NCBI RefSeq assembly: GCF_022179405.1
Contig: NZ_BPQT01000009.1
Span: 1 to 64,000, forward strand
DNA: 64,000 nucleotides
Source of the DNA: Methylobacterium marchantiae
GTDB lineage: Bacteria; Pseudomonadota; Alphaproteobacteria; Rhizobiales; Beijerinckiaceae
Reading direction: 5' to 3'
In this document: positions 44,370-53,304 of the stretch, piece by piece
How positions within the stretch are numbered: position 1 is the first letter of the stretch
Layout: each line of letters begins with the position of its first letter
Position numbers and translations under genes: made by a program
The notes under the pieces: generated by a model
Database searches by the model: none
What the model saw: only the letters and a program-made list of their open reading frames with translations
Told to the model about the DNA's origin: nothing

Positions 44370-45086
44370 ATGGGATTGCTCGATCAGGTCATCGGTGGAG
44401 TGCTCGGTAACGTCCTCGGCGGCGGCCGGAGCAGCGACCATCCGCAGGGAGGCGGCGGATTGGGCGGTTCGCTCTCCCCCATCGTCCAGGCGCTGCTGAT
44501 GCTGCTCCTCCAGAAGGGCGGCGGCCTCGGCGACATCCTCGGCGGTGGCAGTGGCGGGCCGTCCGACAGGGATCGGGGCGGCTTTGACGACGAACGGGGT
44601 GGTCCTCCCGAGCCTTATGGTGAGGACGAAGAGGACAGGGGCGGCTTCAATCAGGGACGCGGCCCGCGCGATTCCGGCGGAAATTCGCGTGACTCGTCGC
44701 CCGAGGGCGATTTCAGCGATCTGTCGGGTATGCTCGACGGGCCGGGCAATCGTCAGACTACCTCGCCGGGTGCCGGTCCCTATGGCCGGCTCGACCATGA
44801 ACAGGGTGAGGATCTCGGCGGCCTCGACGGATTGATCGATCGTTTCCAGCGCGGCGGACTCGGCGATGCGATGAATTCCTGGATCGGCCATGGCCAGAAC
44901 CAGCCGGTGAAGCCGCAGCGTCTCGCCGACGCCCTCGGTTCGGACACCGTGAACACCCTGCAGAGCCGCACCGGACTCTCCCGCGACGATCTGCTGTCGC
45001 AGCTCGCCCAGGCGCTTCCGGGCGTCATCGACGGCCTGACGCCGCAGGGACGCCGACCGGAGCCGGAGGAGCGGCGCAACTGGTAG
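44370..45086 (+). CDS. YidB-family (DUF937) protein
   Basis: A 238-residue protein beginning MGLLDQVIGGVLGNVLGGG, with a Gly-rich low-complexity middle (residues 60-140; GGGLGDILGGGSGG and acidic stretches) and a C-terminal YidB/DUF937 domain: MNSWIGHGQNQPVKPQRLAD, then LSRDDLLSQLAQALPGVIDG and LTPQGRRPE. The start has a textbook AAGGAGG ribosome site 8 bp upstream. Function of YidB proteins is not established; some are secreted or associated with toxin-like domains. Convergent with mutM. Confidence 0.88.
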   Translation: MGLLDQVIGGVLGNVLGGGRSSDHPQGGGGLGGSLSPIVQALLMLLLQKGGGLGDILGGGSGGPSDRDRGGFDDERGGPPEPYGEDEEDRGGFNQGRGPRDSGGNSRDSSPEGDFSDLSGMLDGPGNRQTTSPGAGPYGRLDHEQGEDLGGLDGLIDRFQRGGLGDAMNSWIGHGQNQPVKPQRLADALGSDTVNTLQSRTGLSRDDLLSQLAQALPGVIDGLTPQGRRPEPEERRNW

Positions 45087-45095
45087 GCGCCGCCG

Positions 45096-46016
45096 TCAGG
45101 CTTTGCGTGTCGTCGTGCCGCCCGATTTTGCCGGCTGGCAGGTTGGGCAGTAGAACGTCGATCGGCCCGACTGCACGATCCGCGCGATCGTGCCGCCGCA
45201 GCCCGTCTTCGTGCAGGGTTCGCCGGTCCGGTCATAGACCCTGAACGCATGCTGGAAGGCGCCCGACCCGCCATCGGTATGGGCGTAATCGCGCAAGGTG
45301 GAGCCGCCGGCGGCGACCGCCTCGTTCAGCACGTCGCGGACCATGCGCGCCAGCAGCCGGGCCTTCGGCGTCGGCCGGCCGTCGGGCTTGGCGAGACTGC
45401 CCGCCGACATTTCGGGATGCAGTCCCGCCCGGTGGAGCGCTTCACAGACATAGATGTTGCCGAGCCCGGCGATGAGCCGCTGGTCGAGGAGCGCCGCCTT
45501 CAACGGTGTGATCTTGTGCCGGAACAGCAGCGCCAGGGTCTCCGGCGTCATGGCATCGCTCAGGGGTTCGATCCCCATCGCCGCGAAGTGCCGACAGCCG
45601 GCGAGCCCTTGCGTCGGCACGAGGTCCATGAAGCCGAAGCGCCGTGCATCGTTGTAGGTCACCGTGGCGCCGTTCGACATCGCCATCACCACATGGTCGT
45701 GCTTGGCATTGCCGAGCGCGCCTTCGAGATAGAAATCTCCAGGCGAGACGTTGCGTCCGTCCGGCATCGCCACGTCGAATCGCCCGCTCATGCCGAGATG
45801 CAGGATGAGCGTCTCGCCGGTATCGAGGCCGGCGGTGAGATATTTCGCCCGCCTGGCGAGATCGATCACCGTGGCGCCTTCCAGCCGCTCTGCGAAACGA
45901 TCGGGGAAGGCAAACCGCAGGTTCGGCCGACGCAGGGTGACGCGGGAGAACCGGGCGCCGACCATGGCGGGTGCCAGCCCGCGGCGGACGGTCTCGACTT
46001 CGGGCAGTTCGGGCAT
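45096..46016 (-). CDS. mutM: Formamidopyrimidine-DNA glycosylase MutM (Fpg)
   Basis: A 306-residue base-excision repair enzyme removing 8-oxoguanine and ring-opened purines, with AP-lyase activity. N-terminal [14 protein letters not shown] supplies Pro2 (nucleophile after Met removal) and Glu3; the Lys and DNA-intercalating region follow; the C-terminal zinc finger reads [13 protein letters not shown] and [11 protein letters not shown] length is slightly above E. coli Fpg (269) because of an internal and C-terminal extension. Convergent with the YidB-like gene (9-bp gap) and divergent from ubiE. Confidence 0.97.
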   Translation of the reverse strand: MPELPEVETVRRGLAPAMVGARFSRVTLRRPNLRFAFPDRFAERLEGATVIDLARRAKYLTAGLDTGETLILHLGMSGRFDVAMPDGRNVSPGDFYLEGALGNAKHDHVVMAMSNGATVTYNDARRFGFMDLVPTQGLAGCRHFAAMGIEPLSDAMTPETLALLFRHKITPLKAALLDQRLIAGLGNIYVCEALHRAGLHPEMSAGSLAKPDGRPTPKARLLARMVRDVLNEAVAAGGSTLRDYAHTDGGSGAFQHAFRVYDRTGEPCTKTGCGGTIARIVQSGRSTFYCPTCQPAKSGGTTTRKA

Positions 46017-46160
46017 GGATGGGTCGCGCGGCTCGATATCGGGGGCATCGTTTTACGGCGGCGACCGGCATCCGCTGTCGATCGTTTCACGCCTGTCGAA
46101 CCCGGCACATGGCGATCCCGGCCGGCTTTCGCTATGACGCTCGCGCAAGAGGATGGTGAC

Positions 46161-46934
46161 ATGAGTTCGGCCGAACGATCAGGCGACACGACCAGCACGC
46201 ATTTCGGGTTCGAGCAGGTGGCGCTCGACGAGAAGCAGGGCCGCGTCGACGACGTGTTCCGCTCCGTGGCGAAGCGCTACGACCTGATGAACGACCTGAT
46301 GTCGGGAGGGCTTCATCGCGCCTGGAAGTCGCATCTGATCTCGATGCTGCGGCCGCCGCGCAACCGGCCGTTCCGCCATCTCGACGTGGCCGGCGGTACC
46401 GCCGACATCGCCTTCCGCTCGCTCGAGGCCGGTGGCCACGAAACCCACGTCACCGTGCTCGACATCAACGAAGCGATGCTGCGCGTCGGCGCCGAGCGGG
46501 CCGGCCACCGCTATGACGGGCGGATCGACTTCGTGACGGCGAACGCCGAATCGCTCCCGCTGCCCTCCGAGACGTTCGACGCCTACACCATCGCCTTCGG
46601 CATCCGGAACGTGCCGCGCATCGACCTCGCGCTCGCGGAAGCGCGCCGCGTGCTGAAGCCGGGCGGGCGCTTCCTCTGCCTCGAATTCTCCAAGGTCGAT
46701 CTGCCGGTCCTCGACCGCATCTACGACGCCTATTCCTTCCACGTGATCCCGCGCCTCGGTGCCAGCGTGGCGGGCGATGCGGAATCCTACCGCTATCTCG
46801 TGGAATCCATCCGCAAGTTTCCCTCCCCCGGGCGCTTTGCCGGCATGATCGAGGAGGCCGGGTTCAAGCACGTGACGTACCGACCCCTGTCGGGCGGCAT
46901 CGTGGCGATCCATTCCGGCTGGAAGGTCTCGTGA
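46161..46934 (+). CDS. ubiE: Ubiquinone/menaquinone biosynthesis C-methyltransferase UbiE
   Basis: A 257-residue SAM-dependent methyltransferase that C-methylates the demethoxy-ubiquinol ring precursor. Features are the family pattern [25 protein letters not shown] motif [25 protein letters not shown]-type ([10 protein letters not shown]) and [14 protein letters not shown], and [15 protein letters not shown]-type C-terminus. AAGAGG precedes the ATG. It is followed at 112 bp by ubiB, so both quinone-biosynthesis genes are likely co-expressed. Confidence 0.96.
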   Translation: MSSAERSGDTTSTHFGFEQVALDEKQGRVDDVFRSVAKRYDLMNDLMSGGLHRAWKSHLISMLRPPRNRPFRHLDVAGGTADIAFRSLEAGGHETHVTVLDINEAMLRVGAERAGHRYDGRIDFVTANAESLPLPSETFDAYTIAFGIRNVPRIDLALAEARRVLKPGGRFLCLEFSKVDLPVLDRIYDAYSFHVIPRLGASVAGDAESYRYLVESIRKFPSPGRFAGMIEEAGFKHVTYRPLSGGIVAIHSGWKVS

Positions 46935-47046
46935 GGCTGGATCGGTCGGATCGTGCCGGCATGATCCCGACGGATGTCCTCATCCTGAGATTCGATGATG
47001 GGGCAGGTGCTGGTGCCGCCTTGGTCACGCATTTCGGAAGCCCCCG

Positions 47047-48603
47047 ATGCTAGGCGCCATCGTCTATCTCATCCGCGGCGCAGGCGTCGGCTTCGTGCTC
47101 GCGCGCGAAGGCGGGCTGTCGTTCATCGACCCCACCGATTTGCCGCCGCATCTGCGCTTCGCCCTGAAACTCGGGCGGATGCTGGAAAGGCCGGGCCTCG
47201 GCGCTGGTGCCGGCCCGTTGCAGCGCGCTCTGACCCGGCTCGGCCCTTCTTACGTGAAGTTCGGCCAGTTTTTGGCGACGCGGCCGGATATCGTCGGCAT
47301 GAACGCCGCTCTCGACCTAGAAAAGCTGCAGGACCGGGTGCCGCCCTTCCCGCAGGACCAGGCGGTGCGGGTGGTGGAAGCCGCTTTCGGCAAGTCGGTG
47401 CGCGAGCTGTTCCTGTCCTTCAGCGAGCCCGTCGCCGCTGCGTCCATCGCCCAGGTCCACAAGGCCCATATCCTCGATGCCAACGGCGTCGAGCGAGTGC
47501 TGGCGGTCAAGATCATGCGGCCGGGCGTGCGCGAGCGCTTCCAGCGCGACCTTCAGGTCATGCGTTTCATGGCCCGCGTGGTCCATGCCCTGTCGCCCAA
47601 GGCCGAGCGTCTGCGCCCCCGCGACGTGGTCGAGATCCTCGCCCGTTCGGTGATGATGGAGATGGATTTCCGGCTCGAAGCCGCGGCCATGTCCGAACTC
47701 GCCCAGAACACCAAGGACGACGACGATTTCCGCGTGCCGAAGCCCGAATGGGAGCTGACGGCGCGGGATGTCCTGTCGAGCGAATGGATCGAGGGCATCC
47801 GCCTCAACGACCGGGCCGCCATCGTAGCGGCCGGCCATGACGCCAAAGCGCTCGGGCTGGCGGTGATCCAGTCGTTCCTGCGCCAGGCGATCCGCGACGG
47901 CTTCTTCCATGCCGACATGCATCCCGGGAACCTGTTCGTGGACGCGAGCGGCACGTTGGTGGCGGTCGATTTCGGCATCATGGGCCGGCTCGGCATCATG
48001 GAACGGCGCTTCCTCGCGGAGATCCTCCTCGGCTTCATCCTGCGCGACTACAAGCGCGTGGCGCAGGTGCATTTCGAGGCGGGCTACGTGCCGGCGCACC
48101 ATTCGGTGGAGGATTTCGCCCAGGCCATCCGCGCCATCGGCGAGCCGATCCACCAGCGCAAGGCCGATGAGATCTCGATGGCCAAGGTGCTGACCCTGCT
48201 GTTCGACATCACCGCCCTGTTCGACATGAGCACGCGCACCGAGTTGGTGATGTTGCAGAAGACCATGGTCGTCGTGGAAGGCGTCGCCCGCTCCCTCGAC
48301 CCGCAGCTCGACATGTGGACCGGGGCGGAGCCGGTGGTGCGCTCTTGGATCGCCCGCAATCTCGGCCCCCTCGGACGGATCGAAGGCGCCGGACGTGCGG
48401 CCCTGACCCTGTCCGACGTCGTCACGGACCTGCCGGACCTCGCCCAGCGCCTGCGCCGCATCCTGGTCCGCCTGGACGAGACCGGAACCGGCGACCGCAA
48501 GGCGCTGGAGAGCATCGCACGCAAGGAACGCCGCCGGGCCCTGTGGTCGACGGCGGCTCTGTGGGCCATCGCCCTGGGAGCGCTGGTGATGGCGTTCCGG
48601 TAG
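47047..48603 (+). CDS. ubiB: Ubiquinone biosynthesis kinase-like protein UbiB
   Basis: A 518-residue ABC1/ADCK family protein with an atypical kinase fold, required for ubiquinone biosynthesis (an ATPase acting on quinone-complex lipids). The N-terminal KxGQ motif is YVKFGQFLATRPDI; later are ASIAQVHKA, VDFGIMGRLG (DFG-type) and FHADMHPGNLF. A C-terminal hydrophobic segment (TAALWAIALGALVMAF) anchors it in the membrane. Begins 112 bp after ubiE, same strand. Confidence 0.96.
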   Translation: MLGAIVYLIRGAGVGFVLAREGGLSFIDPTDLPPHLRFALKLGRMLERPGLGAGAGPLQRALTRLGPSYVKFGQFLATRPDIVGMNAALDLEKLQDRVPPFPQDQAVRVVEAAFGKSVRELFLSFSEPVAAASIAQVHKAHILDANGVERVLAVKIMRPGVRERFQRDLQVMRFMARVVHALSPKAERLRPRDVVEILARSVMMEMDFRLEAAAMSELAQNTKDDDDFRVPKPEWELTARDVLSSEWIEGIRLNDRAAIVAAGHDAKALGLAVIQSFLRQAIRDGFFHADMHPGNLFVDASGTLVAVDFGIMGRLGIMERRFLAEILLGFILRDYKRVAQVHFEAGYVPAHHSVEDFAQAIRAIGEPIHQRKADEISMAKVLTLLFDITALFDMSTRTELVMLQKTMVVVEGVARSLDPQLDMWTGAEPVVRSWIARNLGPLGRIEGAGRAALTLSDVVTDLPDLAQRLRRILVRLDETGTGDRKALESIARKERRRALWSTAALWAIALGALVMAFR

Positions 48604-48758
48604 GAGAAAAGCGGGCTTCTCGCCGTTCTGCCATTCGGTGCTAGAGTTGTTCGACGTCGTGCGGTTCGATTCCGTGAGCGCGGATCGCAGAAGGCGGGAC
48701 AGCAACCGCACCTCGTGTCACGTGCAGACGTAACGCGACCGCGAGGCAGGGAACCGAC

Positions 48759-49133
48759 ATGACGACGCTCCGACCCGGGACGCCTCCGCCCATCGACGCC
48801 GACACCGATCGCGCGGCGCGTCTGTTTCTCGGGCGTCTGGAAGACCGCTACATCGTTCAGGAGAGTCTCCTGTTCGGCAGCCGCGCACGCCAGACACATG
48901 GCGATGGCAGCGACGCCGATATCGCCGTTGTGCTGAAGGGGTCGCGAGGAGACCGGAAAGGTGCCGCACGCGACATGGCCGGTATCGCGTTCGACGTGAT
49001 GCTGGAAACCGGAATCCTGATCGAGGCACTTCCGCTGTGGGAGGACGAGTTGAGGCGGACCGAGACCTTCGCCAATCCCGCCCTTCTCGATGCCATCCGC
49101 CGTGATGCCATCAGTCTCGGAACGCTTCCGTGA
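48759..49133 (+). CDS. MNT-type nucleotidyltransferase (putative MntA antitoxin)
   Basis: A 124-residue minimal nucleotidyltransferase. The motif GSRARQTHGDGSDADIAVVL (residues 40-59) holds the Gly-Ser-x10-Asp-x-Asp metal/catalytic signature. Such proteins pair with HEPN proteins as toxin-antitoxin modules (type VII), where the nucleotidyltransferase AMPylates the HEPN toxin's tyrosine. Here the HEPN gene follows with a GTGA overlap of 4 bp. The order MNT then HEPN is seen in many such modules. An aminoglycoside-type enzyme is less likely given size and neighbour. Confidence 0.88.
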   Translation: MTTLRPGTPPPIDADTDRAARLFLGRLEDRYIVQESLLFGSRARQTHGDGSDADIAVVLKGSRGDRKGAARDMAGIAFDVMLETGILIEALPLWEDELRRTETFANPALLDAIRRDAISLGTLP

Positions 49134-49516
49134 CACCGACGACCTATATGGAGAAGGCACTTCGTGCATTGGCGGGCGCACGGGTGCTCCTCGACGCGGA
49201 TGACAGCGAGGGAGCCTGTAGCCGCGCATATTACGCTATGTTCGACGCGGCGCGGGCGGCCTTGATCGCTGTCGAGGCGGAAGGGGCGCAGGAGAGCACC
49301 AAGACTCATCGAGGTCTGATCGCTGCATTCGGGAAACATCTCGTCCTCACAGGATGCGTGGACGCCGAACTCGGCCGCTGCTTCAACAAGGTGCAGGGCT
49401 TACGCATGATGGCCGACTATGTCGGCGAACCCCTTTCCCGCGAGGACGCGGCCTGGGCGATCGTACAGGCCGAGATCTTCATCCAGACCCTGCAGGAGCG
49501 GATCGTCGCGCCGTGA
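49130..49516 (+). CDS. HEPN-domain protein (putative HepT toxin)
   Basis: A 128-residue helical HEPN protein. The segment CSRAYYAMFDAARAAL (residues 30-45) is the conserved HEPN/MNT pattern with the AMPylatable Tyr pair, and THRGLIAAFGKHLVL provides downstream Arg/His. HEPN toxins are RNases in known modules, neutralised by the MNT partner. It starts at a GTG overlapping the MNT stop, suggesting coupled translation; an ATG at 49148 is an alternative. The pair is inserted between ubiB and coaBC and looks like a small accessory module. Confidence 0.86.
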   Translation: MTPTTYMEKALRALAGARVLLDADDSEGACSRAYYAMFDAARAALIAVEAEGAQESTKTHRGLIAAFGKHLVLTGCVDAELGRCFNKVQGLRMMADYVGEPLSREDAAWAIVQAEIFIQTLQERIVAP

Positions 49517-49638
49517 TTTCCTATCGATGAGACATTGTCCTTCGAAGTGACTGTCCCCGACGTCTCGTGACGTATGACCCCGATCGCTTCGACCGCTCGG
49601 CGATTGACGACCGAAGACAGTGCGATGATGTGGAGCCT

Positions 49639-50910
49639 ATGACCCTGCCTCTCCAGAACCGACGCATCCTGCTGATCATCGGCGGCGGCATCGCCGCCTA
49701 CAAGTCGCTCGACCTGATCCGGCGCCTGCGCGATCGCGGGGCGCGGGTACGGCCTCTGCTCACGGCGGGAGCGCAGGAATTCGTGACGCCGCTGGCCGCC
49801 GCCGCGCTTGCCGGGGAGCGGGCCCATACCGACCTGTTCGACCGGGCGGAGGAGGCCGATATCGGCCATATCAAGCTCGCGCGCGACGCCGACGCGATCG
49901 TGGTCGCTCCGGCAACCGCCAACCTGATGGCGCGGATGGCGGGCGGCGACGCTTCCGACCTCGCCTCCACGGTCCTCCTGGCGACGACACTGCCGATCCT
50001 CATCGCCCCGGCCATGAACGTGCGGATGTGGCAGCACCCGGCGACACGGCGCAACCTCGCGACCCTGAAGGCGGACGGCGTCCGCGTGGTCGGACCCAAC
50101 GACGGCGCCATGGCCGAGGCCGAGTTCGGGCCCGGCCGTCTCGCCGAGCCGCTGGAGATCGCCGATGCGGTCGAGGCTCTGCTCGGAGACGTACGGACCG
50201 GCGAGGCGCCATCGTCCGCAGGGTTCGGCTTTCTCGCCGGGCGGTCATCGCCAAAACCCCTTGCCGGCAGGCGCGTCCTCGTCACCTCCGGGCCGACGCA
50301 TGAGCCGATCGACCCCGTGCGCTACCTCGCCAACCGGTCCTCCGGCCGGCAGGGGCATGCCATCGCCGCCGCCGCCGCCGCCGCCGGGGCGGAGGTCGTG
50401 CTGGTGTCCGGGCCGGTCTCGATTCCCGATCCGACAGGCGTCACGATGGTGCGCGTGGAGACGGCGCGGGAGATGCTGGCGGCGGTCGAGGCCGCCCTCC
50501 CCGCCGATCTCGCCATCTTCGCCGCCGCGGTGGGCGATTGGCGGCCAGTCGAGAGCCGCGATTCGAAGATCAAGAAGGACGGCTCGGCCGTGCCGCCGCT
50601 CTCGTTGGTCGAAAATCCCGATATCCTCGCCACCATCGCGAAGCGTACCGAAGGGCGCCCGACCCTCGTCGTCGGTTTCGCCGCCGAGACCGACGCCGTC
50701 ATCGCCCATGCCCGCGAGAAGATCGCCCGCAAGGGCTGCGATCTCCTCGTCGCCAACGATGTCTCGGCCGCAGGCGGCGTGATGGGCGGGACCGCCAATA
50801 CCGTTCATCTCCTCGACAGGGAGGGCGGTCTGGAGACCTGGCCCACCCTCGACAAGGATGAAGTCGGACGGCGACTGGTCGAGCGTTTCGCCGCACGCCT
50901 CGCGACGTGA
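49639..50910 (+). CDS. coaBC: Bifunctional phosphopantothenoylcysteine decarboxylase/synthetase CoaBC
   Basis: A 423-residue enzyme of coenzyme A synthesis: CoaC part (1-180) with GGGIAAYKS, His77 in DIGHIKLARDADAI and Asn128 in APAMNVRMW; CoaB part with TSGPTHEPIDPVRYLANRSSG and SKIKKDG. The E. coli active-site Cys158 (QACGDIGPGRM) corresponds to Glu161 here (AMAEAEFGPGRLAEP), so the catalytic Cys is missing at that position. The ATG at 49639 has GGAG upstream. Likely monocistronic after the HEPN gene. Confidence 0.93.
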   Translation: MTLPLQNRRILLIIGGGIAAYKSLDLIRRLRDRGARVRPLLTAGAQEFVTPLAAAALAGERAHTDLFDRAEEADIGHIKLARDADAIVVAPATANLMARMAGGDASDLASTVLLATTLPILIAPAMNVRMWQHPATRRNLATLKADGVRVVGPNDGAMAEAEFGPGRLAEPLEIADAVEALLGDVRTGEAPSSAGFGFLAGRSSPKPLAGRRVLVTSGPTHEPIDPVRYLANRSSGRQGHAIAAAAAAAGAEVVLVSGPVSIPDPTGVTMVRVETAREMLAAVEAALPADLAIFAAAVGDWRPVESRDSKIKKDGSAVPPLSLVENPDILATIAKRTEGRPTLVVGFAAETDAVIAHAREKIARKGCDLLVANDVSAAGGVMGGTANTVHLLDREGGLETWPTLDKDEVGRRLVERFAARLAT

Positions 50911-51156
50911 TGCGGATCGATCCAGCCCATCCGACGTTAAGACTTGACGAACCCTTCGCACCGCATCATGTCGGCGCAACCGTCATTGCCGTGCACCTGC
51001 CCGGCGCGGCGGCTCCACAGGAACTTTCGAACCCGATGCCCAGCGACAGTAGTCGATGGACCGCGCCGATTTTGGCCGACAGCGTGTCGTGCGCCTGATC
51101 GATTGATCGGGTTCACCCGCGATCGGCCTTGACGGCCGGTCGAACGAGGTGAACCG

Positions 51157-51366
51157 ATGACCTTCCAGACCTTTGCCTTTGCTCGTGTCCGTTCGCGCGG
51201 AGCATCCCCCTCGCGGGACAACAGCGTCGCGCTGATCCTCCTCGTGATGATGACGCTGGTCTTCGCACCGGTCATCGGCATGCATCTCGTCGCGGCCTTC
51301 TCCCCCTCCTCGCTTCCGACGAATCTGCTCTCACGCTCGACGGACGCGGCGATCCCGCCGGGCTGA
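51157..51366 (+). CDS. Small single-pass membrane protein
   Basis: A 69-residue protein with one hydrophobic helix (VALILLVMMTLVFAPVIGMHLVAAF) and a short basic N-terminus. GAGGTG lies 6-8 bp upstream of the ATG, which favours real translation. No recognisable family. It sits convergent to the VOC gene in the coaBC-VOC gap. Confidence 0.5.
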   Translation: MTFQTFAFARVRSRGASPSRDNSVALILLVMMTLVFAPVIGMHLVAAFSPSSLPTNLLSRSTDAAIPPG

Positions 51367-51398
51367 GCTCGGCGAGGACCGTCCCGGCGCGAAACCGC

Positions 51399-51806
51399 TC
51401 AGGATTGGGGAGGAATCGCTGCCTGGTCCATATACATCAGCTCCCAGACATGGCCGTCGAGGTCCTGGAACGAGCAGCCATACATGAACCCGTAATCCAT
51501 GTTCGGCTTCCAAGGTCTGGCGCCGGCCGAAAGGGCTTTCGCCAGAGACTCGTCGACCTCTTCGCGCGATTCGCAGGAGAGACAGGTCAGGACTTCCGTC
51601 GCCTTCGTCGTATCGGCGATCTCTCCCGTGATGAAGTCGCGGAAGCGGGCCTCCGTGAGCAGCATGACGAAGATGCTCTCCGATACGACCATGCAGGCCG
51701 CGTTCTCGTCGGTGAAGGCCGGATTGAAGGCAAAGCCGAGCGCACCGAAGAAGGTCTTTGACGCTTCAAGATCCTTCACCGGCAGATTGACGAAGATCAT
51801 CCGCAT
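51399..51806 (-). CDS. VOC-family protein (glyoxalase/bleomycin-resistance fold)
   Basis: A 135-residue single-domain vicinal oxygen chelate protein. It starts MRMIFVNLPVKDLEASKTFF and carries the pattern FGALGFAFNPAFTDENAACM and DLDGHVWELMYMDQ typical of the glyoxalase/DUF1428-like group. The ATG at 51806 has AAGGAG upstream; the frame is open upstream but without family sequence. Next to a GST gene on the same strand, which suggests detoxification, though no substrate can be named. Confidence 0.85.
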   Translation of the reverse strand: MRMIFVNLPVKDLEASKTFFGALGFAFNPAFTDENAACMVVSESIFVMLLTEARFRDFITGEIADTTKATEVLTCLSCESREEVDESLAKALSAGARPWKPNMDYGFMYGCSFQDLDGHVWELMYMDQAAIPPQS

Positions 51807-51874
51807 GTCGGTCGCTCCTTGCTCGAATCGGGTTGGATGCTGGATCGGGCGCCGCCGCTGGTCCAGCATCGGCA

Positions 51875-52519
51875 TCACTCGGCTTGGCGCGACAGGGCCT
51901 CGTGCTCGGCAGCCAGGGCCGCTTCTTCTGCCTCGATCTTCCGGAAGGCCGGACGCGCCTTGATCCGGCCGATATAGGCCACGATGGCCGGCTCTTCCGG
52001 TACGATCTTGAACGCCGTCATCCATCCGAGCGCCGTGCCCCACAGGATGTCGGCGGCGCTGAAGCGGTCGCCCAGGAGGTATGGTCCCTTCGACAGGGTC
52101 TCGACCACGCTGTCGAGGACGCCGTCGAAACTGCCATAGGGCGACATCGCCATGGGGCCGGGTTCCCGCTCGAGGGCACGGTCGATCACCGCGGGCTCGA
52201 AACACGATCCGTAGGTCACCATCCAGCGCAGGTAGGGTCCGCGGAGCGGATCACCGATCGGCGGTGCCAGGCCCTTCTCGGCGAATTCGTCGGCGAGGTA
52301 GAGATAGATGGCCGGTTGCTCGGTGACGAGCGCGTCGCCGTGCCGGATGGCCGGGACCTTCCCCAACGGGTTGATCGCCAGATAGGCGGCTTCCCGTTGT
52401 TCGCCCGCCTTCATGTTAAGGACGTGCAGGCGGTGAGGCGCCTGGAGCTCTTCCAGCAGGAAACGGACACCGGACGAGCGGGTGTTGGGTGAGTGGTAGA
52501 GGGTGATCTCGGAGATCAT
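51875..52519 (-). CDS. Glutathione S-transferase
   Basis: A 214-residue GST. The thioredoxin-like N-domain has SPNTRSSGVRFLLEEL and GKVPAIRHGDALVTEQPAIYLYL (cis-Pro and Ser/Glu glutathione site); the helical C-domain contains LLGDRFSAADILWGTALGWM. Class cannot be fixed from motifs, but the Ser-rich SPNTRSS site suggests a bacterial beta-like or YfcG-type enzyme. It is followed downstream (68 bp) by the VOC gene. Confidence 0.93.
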   Translation of the reverse strand: MISEITLYHSPNTRSSGVRFLLEELQAPHRLHVLNMKAGEQREAAYLAINPLGKVPAIRHGDALVTEQPAIYLYLADEFAEKGLAPPIGDPLRGPYLRWMVTYGSCFEPAVIDRALEREPGPMAMSPYGSFDGVLDSVVETLSKGPYLLGDRFSAADILWGTALGWMTAFKIVPEEPAIVAYIGRIKARPAFRKIEAEEAALAAEHEALSRQAE

Positions 52520-52980
52520 GTATCCGGCTTCGGCTGCGAATCGTGAGCAATCATGTCGTCCGATGCTGGGTCCGGGTCAAACGCGGCCTTGCCATCGGAC
52601 GCTGAAATTCCGGATCTTCACGAGGCTCGTCTTCGCCGTGCCATCTCTCATCGAAGACTGAAATTCTATCTCGATACTGAGAGATGATCCGACGATGTCT
52701 CGTGTCTACCTTGTGATTGATGGCCCGGATTGGTTTGATCGAAGTTCCGGGGCGGACAAGACCGGTCGCATTCTGCAGGGCTTTGCTGCATCGGCGTCGC
52801 GATACATCCGCGCAGATCGCGTTGACGGAATGCCGGTGCGTGTCTATAGAGCGCGCTTCGCCGACAGGCCGCGCTCACGCAGCCCGTCGGCTTCGCCATT
52901 GCCCGAACAACCTTCGCGCGACGACCGACACTGAAAGCCTGCGGGCTCGTCGGCATCGCCTCACATGAACGAGGATGCCC
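52520..52980. other. Intergenic region upstream of rpsT with inverted repeat
   Basis: 461 bp without a supportable gene. It contains the inverted repeat CATCTCTCA (52642-52650) / TGAGAGATG (52678-52686), arms 9 bp with 27 bp between, about 300 bp before rpsT, and one GANTC at 52538-52542. An open frame from 52695 to 52934 is short, Arg/Ser-rich and low complexity and not believed to code. Confidence 0.55.
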
Positions 52981-53247
52981 ATGGCCAACACCGTGTCGGC
53001 CAAGAAAATGACCCGCAAGATCGCGAAGCGGACCGCCGTGAACCGCTCGCGCCGCAGCCGTATGCGCACCTTCCTCCGCAAGGTCGAAGAGGCGATTGCC
53101 GGCGGCGACCAGACCGTTGCGCTGACCGCCCTGCGTGCAGCCGAGCCCGAGATCATGCGGGCCGCCCAGCACGGCATCGTTCACAAGAACAACGCCTCCC
53201 GGAAGGTTTCGCGCCTCGCTGCGCGGGTCAAGGCTCTCGCTGCCTGA
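52981..53247 (+). CDS. rpsT: 30S ribosomal protein S20
   Basis: An 88-residue basic helical ribosomal protein. It reads [20 protein letters not shown] and later [15 protein letters not shown] and [13 protein letters not shown], the S20 signature. It binds 16S rRNA in the small subunit. The ATG at 52981 is used because S20 starts MANxxSAKK; a longer start six bases upstream (MPMANTV) is possible. It is followed by a strong terminator and then dnaA, the usual order in this group. Confidence 0.98.
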   Translation: MANTVSAKKMTRKIAKRTAVNRSRRSRMRTFLRKVEEAIAGGDQTVALTALRAAEPEIMRAAQHGIVHKNNASRKVSRLAARVKALAA

Positions 53248-53270
53248 TCCCTCCCTTCCTCGGATGACGC

Positions 53271-53304
53271 GAAAGAAGCCCGGCCTCAGTGCCGGGCTTC
53301 TTTC
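53271..53304 (+). terminator. Rho-independent terminator of rpsT
   Basis: A perfect 14-bp inverted repeat GAAAGAAGCCCGGC with a 6-nt loop; the 3' arm ends in TTCTTTC and TTTCG follows. It lies 24 bp past the rpsT stop. Confidence 0.9.

Noticed and set aside
40779-44891. Very long open frame on the minus strand opposite uvrB
   Set aside because: It mirrors uvrB and neighbours, uses Arg/His/Ala-rich translation without domains, and results from high GC; uvrB and the flanking genes explain the region.
52695-52934. Short open frame upstream of rpsT
   Set aside because: Arg/Ser-rich low-complexity product, no ribosome site, and it lies in a likely promoter region.
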